12,501 nucleotides of DNA from an uncultured Methanobrevibacter sp. GTDB lineage: Archaea; Methanobacteriota; Methanobacteria; Methanobacteriales; Methanobacteriaceae. Below the pieces are notes generated by a model that did not search any database, was not told the origin of the DNA, and saw only the letters and a program-made list of their open reading frames with translations. Below, one piece after another: positions 1-6,800 of this stretch. The position numbers and the translations under genes were made by a program. Each line of letters begins with the position of its first letter. Positions within the stretch are counted from its first letter, which is position 1. The stretch spans positions 1 through 12,501 of the forward strand of contig CACZPT010000003.1 of assembly GCA_902783085.1 (NCBI GenBank), given 5' to 3'.

Positions 1-525
1 AACATTATTAAAGTTATTTCACAAGTATCTGAAAGTAATGATTTGGTAAAATATTTCAAAAATGACTCACAATACAGAGTTAAAATATTGGATGCTGAAG
101 GAAATGCAGTCGGTGCTAATGAGACTGTAAAATTCAACATTAATGGTGTAATTTATGAAAGACAAACCGATGAAGAAGGTTATGCACAGTTAAATATTAA
201 TTTAGATCCTGGAAGCTATGTAATTACTGCTGAGTATAATGGGTCAATGGTTTCTAATAATGTTGAGGTATTACCTGTATTAACAGCTTATGATCTCACT
301 ATGAAAGCTGGAACATCTGATCAATTTAAAGCAAGATTAGTTGATGGACAAGGAAAATTATATCCTAATCAAAGAATCGATTTCAACATTAACGGTCAAT
401 TGTTTAACAGTATAACAGATGCTGAAGGTACTGCTTCATTAACCATTAATTTAGGTGTTGGTCAATACACTATAACTTCTAGTTATGGTAATGCATCAAT
501 TGCAAATCTTATAACAGTTTATTAA
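1..525 (+). CDS. 3' end of a secreted Ig-like repeat (adhesin-like) surface protein, 5' truncated by the window
   Basis: The frame is open from base 1 and ends at TAA 523-525, so this is the last 174 residues of a longer protein. The TTG at 43 is internal, not a start. The visible part is two Ig-like repeats of about 80 residues (from about residue 14 and residue 98), each with the FNING(V/Q) strand, a TD.EG turn and an (L/I)NL..G.Y(V/T)IT strand. By eye, about two thirds of the residues are identical to the last two repeats of the next gene, so the two proteins are paralogues, at least at the C-terminus. There is no C-terminal membrane helix or sorting motif; the protein stops right after the last repeat (ITVY). 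The family is known as cell-surface adhesin-like proteins of Methanobacteriales. Whether the unseen N-terminus is also DUF3344 cannot be judged here. A hairpin terminator follows directly. Confidence 0.85.
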   Translation, partial: NIIKVISQVSESNDLVKYFKNDSQYRVKILDAEGNAVGANETVKFNINGVIYERQTDEEGYAQLNINLDPGSYVITAEYNGSMVSNNVEVLPVLTAYDLTMKAGTSDQFKARLVDGQGKLYPNQRIDFNINGQLFNSITDAEGTASLTINLGVGQYTITSSYGNASIANLITVY

Positions 526-530
526 ATACA

Positions 531-569
531 AGTAAATGATTCAAATCATTTACTTCTTTTTTTATTTTT
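531..569 (+). terminator. Hairpin plus T-rich terminator after the first gene
   Basis: AGTAAATGAT (531-540) and ATCATTTACT (545-554) form a perfect 10-bp stem with a TCAA loop, followed by TCTTTTTTTATTTTTA. It starts 5 bases after the stop codon. The T-run leads straight into the first regulatory box of the next promoter. Confidence 0.75.
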
Positions 570-612
570 AGTAATACTTTTTTTATGTATTTCAACGCTT
601 TTGTAATACTTT
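570..612 (+). promoter_or_regulatory. Tandem AGTAATACT-type operator boxes upstream of the DUF3344 gene
   Basis: AGTAATACTTT lies at 570-580 and TGTAATACTTT at 602-612, with starts exactly 32 bp apart. Each core (GTA-A-TAC) is a short dyad, which would suit a dimeric regulator; 32 bp is about three helical turns, so both boxes face the same side of the DNA. The second box begins 18 bp upstream of the TATA box. The same pair, spacing and TATA distance occur in front of the cobN-like gene at 3749-3791. The regulator is unknown. Confidence 0.65.
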
Positions 613-619
613 AATCATA

Positions 620-627
620 TTTATATA
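620..627 (+). promoter_or_regulatory. TATA box of the DUF3344 gene
   Basis: TTTATATA is a good match to the archaeal TATA consensus. A start of transcription about 25 bp downstream would fall near 650, giving a leader of about 60 nt before ATG 711. The leader contains a possible stem at 655-661/672-678 (TTAATTC/GAATTAA) and the ribosome-binding site GGAG at 698-701. Confidence 0.6.
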
Positions 628-710
628 TTATTTTTTTAAATATTCTTATTTATGTTAATTCTTTTAATTTTGAATTAATAAGAACTAATATAAACTCGGA
701 GAATTAAATT

Positions 711-3700
711 ATGGGATTTAAATATAAAATTTTATTATGTGTTATTTTTTCTTTATTTATATTATCCTTGAATGCAGTTTTTGCTGATGAAGCTCCAGCA
801 ATGCCTTTGGTTGAAAATGGAACTGTATCTGGGGATGTGTCTATTGAATCATCAAATCCCTGGAGTACTTCAGGAAATTTAGTTTATGAGGTTCCAAGTG
901 ATGTTGATGAAATTAGATCCGTAAACGTTATAGTGGATTCTTATTCGGGTAGTGGCGCACCAACTTATGCATTATATTCAAATATTACATTAAATACAAA
1001 AGATGGACTTGTAGTATTGGGTTTTGAAGATTTATATTGTGATGTTAATATGGCTAATGACCCGGTAGTTTATAGGATTAATAATCACACTACAAAACAA
1101 TATTCTGATTATCAATATTCATATAATATAACAGATTATGTAAAAAATTTATCTCCTGGAGATAAAATTACAATTTCTGTTTTAAATTCTAAAAAAGAAG
1201 GTTATTCATTTGATGGTAGAATAAAATTAATTGCATTAGTATTTGCTTATGATGATGGAGATGATGATGAAATATCATATTGGTTAAATGTTGGACAATC
1301 CTGGACACAATCCACAAGATCTAATTTAATCAATACTAATGATTTCAATAAAAAATACGGTAAAGCATATTTTGAAGACATTGCTTTATCTTCATATATT
1401 GCACGTTGTTGGATAAATAATAAAATATTGTATAATCCAATAAAAGAAGTTGAAGGAAATTATTTTATTGATGATATATGGGATATCACAGATAGTTTTA
1501 TACCATCTCAGGATACAAATTTCACATACAGTGCTTCTACTAGTGGCTATGGTTCATTCAAATCTAATATTCAATTATTGAAGTTGGTTAATAAAGTAAA
1601 TAACATAAATTTAACAGTTACTTCAGAATATGAAGGTACGATTTATGCAGGTGTCATTAATAATTTAACTTTGGATATGATATCAGATAAAAATTTCAAC
1701 GGAATTGTTAAAGTATATAATAATGCTAATGATTTGATTTTTAAGCAAAACGTTAAGTTTGATAAGGACATTCCTAAAAAGTTACATTTCACTGATTCAA
1801 ATATCTATCCAATAACTGAAAATACAATTAAAGGAAATAATAATAAATATATTAATTATACTGTTGTTATTGAAGATAATGATTTTATTGTTGTTAATAA
1901 GACCAGTACTTTTGTTGTTTTATATGATGGTTATTTAGGTAAAGATTTTGAATATCCTAATGCTAATCCTAATTTTAGAGAGTTCACTATTTCTGGTGAT
2001 GTTATTGTTTTATCCACTGAAGTTTATAGTGCTGGAAGCGCAACTAATAGAACTGATACATTTAATATTGTATTTGATGGTAATGTAAGCAATGCTTTAT
2101 TATATGTTCCATATAATTGGGATAAAACTTCAAATGGTGATTTCAACACATGGAATACTACTTTTAACGGCCAAAGTATTACTCCTATTGATAGTTACAG
2201 AGATCAGGGCAACAGGGGTAAATACGCTACATACGGTTATGGTTTGGTTGTTTATGATGTAAGTGATTTAGTTGTTGCAGGTGAAAATACTTTCACAATT
2301 AACAAAACTAAAGGAAATGCTGCGGTTTATCCATCTAACTTAATTGTTTTAACAAACAATAGTAAGAGTACTGATTATAAAACTGTCTATATTTATGAGG
2401 AAGTTGATTTATTATCTAAAAAATATAATGCAAATTTAGATGCTGGATTCAACACTACTTTTGTCACCGCTGGAAGTAATGCTACTTTGTATGTATTTGC
2501 CGCCAGTGCTCAAAGTGGGGAAGGTAATCTTATTGTTAATGGTGTTAACAACATCAATATTTGGAGAGGAACATCCAATTCATTTGACACTTTCACTACT
2601 GATGTAGATTCAGGCATTATTGATGTTTACTTTGAAGCTACTGGTGATACTATTTTAGGTTTACATCAAATGGTTGTCGTTGAAAATCAAAATATTATTA
2701 TCAATGCACCTGATCTAACTAAATATAAAGGTAGTTCGGATAGATTCATTGTCAAAGTAACCGATAAAAAAGGCAATCCACTTTTTAATCAAAGTGTTGA
2801 GATTAATTTAAATGGAGTATCATATACAAGATTCACTGATAAAAATGGTATTGCAGGTATGAATATCAATTTTAATCCTGGTGTATACATAGCTAATGTT
2901 AAAGTAGAAAATGCTGCTGTTAATTCAACAATAACTGTTTTAACTACAGTTAATGGTAGTGATATTACAAAAATATTCAAGAATGGAACTCAGTATTATG
3001 CTACATTTAAAGACATAAAGGGTAATTACTTAGCTGATGGCACTGAAGTTACATTTAACATAAATGGAGTAATGTATCATCGTAAAGTTAGTGGAAATCA
3101 GGGTTTAGCAAGATTAAATATTAATTTGGATCCGGGTAAATATATTTTAACAGCAATCAACCCTAACTCAAGTGAAATGTCATCAAATAGTATCACTGTT
3201 CTTGCACAAATTACTGAAAATAAGGATTTGGTGAAATATTTTAGAAACAACTCACAATACAGGGTAAAAGTTCTTGACAGTAAAGGAAATGCAGTTGGTG
3301 CAAACGAAACTGTGGTATTCAATATCAATGGTGTAATGTATGAGAGATTTACTGATAATAACGGTTATGTGAAACTTAACATTAACCTTGACCCTGGTAA
3401 ATACACAATCACTGCAATGTATGGTGATTCAATGGTTTCAAATATAATTACTGTAAAACCAATATTGACTGCAAGTGACTTAACTAAAAAATATGGAAGT
3501 CCTAGTCAATTTAAAGCTAATTTGGTTGATGGTCAGGGAAAAGCATATTCCGGTCAAAATATTACATTTAACATCAATGGTAGAATGTATCAAAAAACAA
3601 CCGATGCTATGGGTACTGCTTCATTAAATATTAATTTGATGCCGGGTAAGTATGTTATAACTTCAAGTTATGGTGTTTCTTCAATAGGCAATACGGTTAC

Positions 3701-3713
3701 AGTTGTTGAATAG
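711..3713 (+). CDS. Secreted DUF3344-type surface protein with four C-terminal Ig-like repeats
   Basis: A 1000-residue protein with a clear signal peptide: basic start MGFKYK, hydrophobic core to about residue 21, likely cleavage after AVFA (25/26). Residues about 37-295 and 425-660 look like two related beta-rich halves of the DUF3344 type; both contain a DVSDLV/NITDYV-like strand followed by a buried hydrophobic strand and then a DAGFNTTF or NVGQSWTQS-like segment. The first half has an acidic loop, DDGDDDE (181-187), that might bind cations. Four Ig-like repeats start near residues 668, 751, 839 and 923, each with FNING or a variant of it and a NIN(L/F)..G.Y motif. There is no membrane anchor, so retention in the pseudomurein wall must be non-covalent or through a partner. 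GGAG at 698-701 supports ATG 711. The DUF3344 family has no assigned activity. A shared operator pair with the downstream cobN-like gene suggests a joint role, perhaps ligand binding or scaffolding; that is inference. Confidence 0.85.
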   Translation: MGFKYKILLCVIFSLFILSLNAVFADEAPAMPLVENGTVSGDVSIESSNPWSTSGNLVYEVPSDVDEIRSVNVIVDSYSGSGAPTYALYSNITLNTKDGLVVLGFEDLYCDVNMANDPVVYRINNHTTKQYSDYQYSYNITDYVKNLSPGDKITISVLNSKKEGYSFDGRIKLIALVFAYDDGDDDEISYWLNVGQSWTQSTRSNLINTNDFNKKYGKAYFEDIALSSYIARCWINNKILYNPIKEVEGNYFIDDIWDITDSFIPSQDTNFTYSASTSGYGSFKSNIQLLKLVNKVNNINLTVTSEYEGTIYAGVINNLTLDMISDKNFNGIVKVYNNANDLIFKQNVKFDKDIPKKLHFTDSNIYPITENTIKGNNNKYINYTVVIEDNDFIVVNKTSTFVVLYDGYLGKDFEYPNANPNFREFTISGDVIVLSTEVYSAGSATNRTDTFNIVFDGNVSNALLYVPYNWDKTSNGDFNTWNTTFNGQSITPIDSYRDQGNRGKYATYGYGLVVYDVSDLVVAGENTFTINKTKGNAAVYPSNLIVLTNNSKSTDYKTVYIYEEVDLLSKKYNANLDAGFNTTFVTAGSNATLYVFAASAQSGEGNLIVNGVNNINIWRGTSNSFDTFTTDVDSGIIDVYFEATGDTILGLHQMVVVENQNIIINAPDLTKYKGSSDRFIVKVTDKKGNPLFNQSVEINLNGVSYTRFTDKNGIAGMNINFNPGVYIANVKVENAAVNSTITVLTTVNGSDITKIFKNGTQYYATFKDIKGNYLADGTEVTFNINGVMYHRKVSGNQGLARLNINLDPGKYILTAINPNSSEMSSNSITVLAQITENKDLVKYFRNNSQYRVKVLDSKGNAVGANETVVFNINGVMYERFTDNNGYVKLNINLDPGKYTITAMYGDSMVSNIITVKPILTASDLTKKYGSPSQFKANLVDGQGKAYSGQNITFNINGRMYQKTTDAMGTASLNINLMPGKYVITSSYGVSSIGNTVTVVE
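2712..3710 (+). repeat. Four tandem Ig-like repeats inside the DUF3344 protein
   Basis: Diverged protein-level tandem repeats of about 75-85 residues. The units carry a shared pattern: D(L/I)TK.(F/Y) at the start, FNING..Y in the middle, a TD..G turn, then LNINL.PG.Y. Units 3 and 4 are the closest relatives of the two units of the first gene (bases 40-522), so this DNA is a plausible substrate for recombination between the two genes. Confidence 0.8.
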
Positions 3714-3747
3714 GGAAATTTAATTTAAATTTCCTTTTACTTTTTTT
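3714..3747 (+). terminator. Hairpin plus T-run terminator after the DUF3344 gene
   Basis: GGAAATTT (3714-3721) and AAATTTCC (3727-3734) form a perfect 8-bp stem with an AATTT loop, beginning on the base after the stop codon, followed by TTTTACTTTTTTT. The T-run abuts the first operator box of the cobN-like promoter, so the two genes are separate transcripts. Confidence 0.75.
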
Positions 3748-3748
3748 A

Positions 3749-3791
3749 AGTAATACTTTTTTTATAAATTAAAGCCAATTAGTAATACTTT
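3749..3791 (+). promoter_or_regulatory. Tandem AGTAATACT operator boxes upstream of the cobN-like gene
   Basis: Two copies of AGTAATACTTT start at 3749 and 3781, again exactly 32 bp apart, with the second box 18 bp upstream of the TATA box, as in the DUF3344 promoter. Sequence between the boxes is partly conserved too (TTTTTAT directly after the first box in both). This indicates one regulator for both genes. Confidence 0.7.
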
Positions 3792-3798
3792 GATTATA

Positions 3799-3806
3799 TT
3801 TATTAA
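3799..3806 (+). promoter_or_regulatory. TATA box of the cobN-like gene
   Basis: TTTATTAA occupies the same place relative to the operator boxes as TTTATATA in the DUF3344 promoter. Transcription should start near 3826-3831, which is downstream of the ATG at 3809 and therefore supports a later translation start (3851). Confidence 0.55.
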
Positions 3807-3829
3807 TAATGAATTTACTACATATTAAT

Positions 3830-3849
3830 GAAAAGAAGTTTTTCTTTTC
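3830..3849 (+). other. Stem-loop in the short leader of the cobN-like mRNA
   Basis: GAAAAGAA (3830-3837) and TTCTTTTC (3842-3849) form a perfect 8-bp stem with a GTTT loop, ending one base before ATG 3851. With the predicted transcription start near 3828, this hairpin would be at the extreme 5' end of the message. There is no evident Shine-Dalgarno sequence before 3851. Role unknown; it could affect stability or translation. Confidence 0.4.
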
Positions 3850-3850
3850 A

Positions 3851-6800
3851 ATGGGGGTTTTTACTATTATTAAAAGTAGAAATTGTATTAATAAATTTAA
3901 AAAAATGGTATTTTTTCTTTTATTAATCCTTTTATTAGTTGGAACAATTAATGGGGTGTTTGCTGAAGATATTAATACAACTGATGTCATCGAATCAAAT
4001 GTGGATTCAAGTGATGTATCTGTTGATCAAAGCCCTCAAATATCCATGTTACTTATTAGTGATGATGGTGGGACGAATATCTTTGATTCAGCAGCAAATG
4101 ATGTATTATCTAATTATTCAAATGTAAACATTCAAGTTAGAAGTTCAAAACAAATCTCTTCGATGGATGAGACGGAATTATTCAATTTGGTTGATGGAAG
4201 CGATATTGTTATTGCAAATTGGTTAACAACTGATGCGGATTCAGTATTTACTAATTTATTAATTAAATATCCTAATCTTTCAAATAAAGAATTATTTTTA
4301 ATATTAGAAACTTCTTCAAGTTCTCAACTTAAAACATTTAACTTAGTAAAAAATTCCACAATACATTATCAAAAAATCTTTGAAGGATTTGATGCTGATT
4401 TTTTAAATAGATATTTCACATCAACAAAAAGAGGTCAATCTTATAGTGATGTGTTTAACTATGTAACTAACGGTGAAGCTAGTCAAGTAAACCCAGAATT
4501 TAACAAAGCAGTATTATATAAAAACTGCAATGATAGAGAAAATCAATTAAATCAAATATTATGGGCATTAAACTTAGTTGGTTTTAGTTGCTCATATAAT
4601 GAACCTTCTTTTCATGCATCCTATGAATATGGATTATATAGGGAAAGATATATGAGCCTGGAAGAATATATGAAATTGTATTTTGATTCTTCAAGGAAAT
4701 ATACTATCGGTTTACTTGAAAGTAATATGTATGTGTCAAGCGCTTCACTAGAGCCTTATTATGCAATAATTGAATCATTGGAATCTAAAGGTGCTAATGT
4801 TATTTCTGTTGTTGCAGCAGGTGGATCTGATAATCAATTAAACGTTATGATTGAGTATTTTACTAATGCTCCAGATTATAAATCATTTTTAGAAAATTCT
4901 TCTAAATATGAAAGTTATGTTGATGCTATAATTTCAATGCCTGCTTATGGTATTGGCGGAACACTTTTTGATAAAGTAACTGAATTCTTCGAAACTGCTT
5001 CTGTTCCTATTTTCAGGGCTGTTCATTCTGATTATGTTAGTAATGAAGAGTGGGAATTAAGTACTACTGGTTTACCTGGTAATAGGAGTGATAAATGGTG
5101 GCATGTTGCCATTGGTGAGGCTCAAGGAATTATTGAAGCTACTTTTGTCGGTGGTGTTACTCATGAGATATCTCAAACAACGGGTGCTCAACATTCTGGA
5201 TATAAGCCGCATGAAGTTAATATAGATTTATTTGGTGATAGAATCTTGTCTTGGATCGATTTACACTATGAAAACAACGCTAATAAAAAGATTTCCTTAG
5301 TTTATTATAATTACCCTCCAGGAAAACAAAATATTGGTTCTAGTTATTTGGATTCAATTATAAGTATTTATAATCTTTTATTAACATTACAATCTGAAGG
5401 ATATGATGTTGGTGAATTACCTGATAATGTAAGTCAACTTGAAGACATGATTATCAAAGCAGGTATTAATGTAGCTACATGGGCTCCGGGTGAACTTGAA
5501 AAATTAGCTAATAGGTCTAATGTTGTTTTACTTCCAGTTTCTGAATATTTGGAATGGTTTAATAATTTACAACCTATTTCTAAATTACAAGTTGTTGAAG
5601 GGCCTGTTGCATATATTGGCGAGTTATCACGAAATGCAATAAAGATTAATTACACATCTCCGATGGATGAGAGATTAAGTGATTGGTATGGAGAGATTAC
5701 TGCATTGCTTCCGGATAATTATACGTCTAGAGCCATTCCTATTTTACAAAATATTATTTCATCATTGAAAGTATATTTAAAATCTGGTTTGGAGTCTGAT
5801 TATGATGTATTTTTATTATATAAACAGCAATGGGCTGAATTGGATGTACCTGGTTTAAATGGATGGGGTGATGCTCCTGGAAGTATCATGACTGTTGAAA
5901 GAAATGGTACTCAATACTTTGTAATTCCGGGTTTAACCTTTGGTAATGTCTTTGTAGCTCCTGAACCTCAAAGAGGTTGGGAAGCAGATTCTGATGCTTT
6001 ATATCACAGTACTGCTGTTGCTCCGACACACCAATATTTGGCTGCTTATTATTATTTCCAACATTATTATTCATCTGCTATGGTATTTGTTGGAAGACAT
6101 GCAACTCATGAATGGTTACCTGGTAAGGAAGTTTTACTTTCCACTACTGATTATGGATCAATTATTGTTGGTGACGTTCCTCAAATTTACTTCTATATTT
6201 CTGATGGTTTAGCTGAGGGTATTCAAGCAAAAAGAAGAGGTTTTGCTGTGATGATTTCACATTTAACTTCTCCATTAGCTTATACTCAGCTTTATGGAAA
6301 TTTAACTGTTTTAGCTAATTTGATTAATGATTATGAAAATGCGTTAAATCAAAGTTCTAAAGATTCAATTGTATCCGAAATCAAATATATTGTGGATACT
6401 AATAATTATCTTCAGTCTATGGGTTTATCTAATCAATCATTTTATAGTTTACCTCCAGATGATTTAGTTTCTACAGTTGATTCATTCATTAAATCAGTTC
6501 AGGAAATATTGTATACTTGGGGTCTTCATGCGATTGGACAAGATTGGACGGACAAGGATATTGGATTGGCAGTATCAACAGCCTTATCACAGCAATTTAC
6601 TTATAATGGGGTTACAACCTCACTGTATGATGAAATTGCAAAAATTAAATTCATGAAAAAATATAGTGAATTAAACTCTCTTGAAAGAAATATTGTGATG
6701 AATCTGTCATGTGATGTGGTTATTTCATTAATATATTATTCAAGCGAAGAAGTATCACAAGTACTTGGAATTAATTCTTCAAGTTTAATAGCTGCATTTG

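Noticed and set aside
570..612. Archaeal NikR operator
   Set aside because: The boxes are direct repeats of a 9-bp dyad, not the long-spaced GTGTTAC/GTAACAC-type palindrome I recall for archaeal NikR.
2175..2183. AGTATTACT, the reverse complement of the operator box, inside the DUF3344 gene
   Set aside because: Single copy within coding sequence, no partner 32 bp away and no TATA context; expected by chance.
2789..3328. Minus-strand open frames across the Ig-like repeat region, and similar ones over the cobN-like, ExbB-like and tfs genes
   Set aside because: No ribosome-binding sites, no recognisable domains, and each lies wholly or mainly inside a strongly supported plus-strand gene.
2712..3710. 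CRISPR array or DNA-level tandem repeat
   Set aside because: Repetition is at the protein level (Ig-like modules of about 80 residues) with diverged DNA; no short identical repeats with unique spacers.
3809..3850. ATG 3809 as the start of the cobN-like gene
   Set aside because: It lies about 3-10 bases after the TATA box, upstream of any plausible transcription start, and would put 14 extra residues before an already complete signal peptide.
3807..3850. Cobalamin riboswitch in front of the cobN-like gene
   Set aside because: The leader is far too short (about 20-25 nt), and no B12-box-like element is visible.
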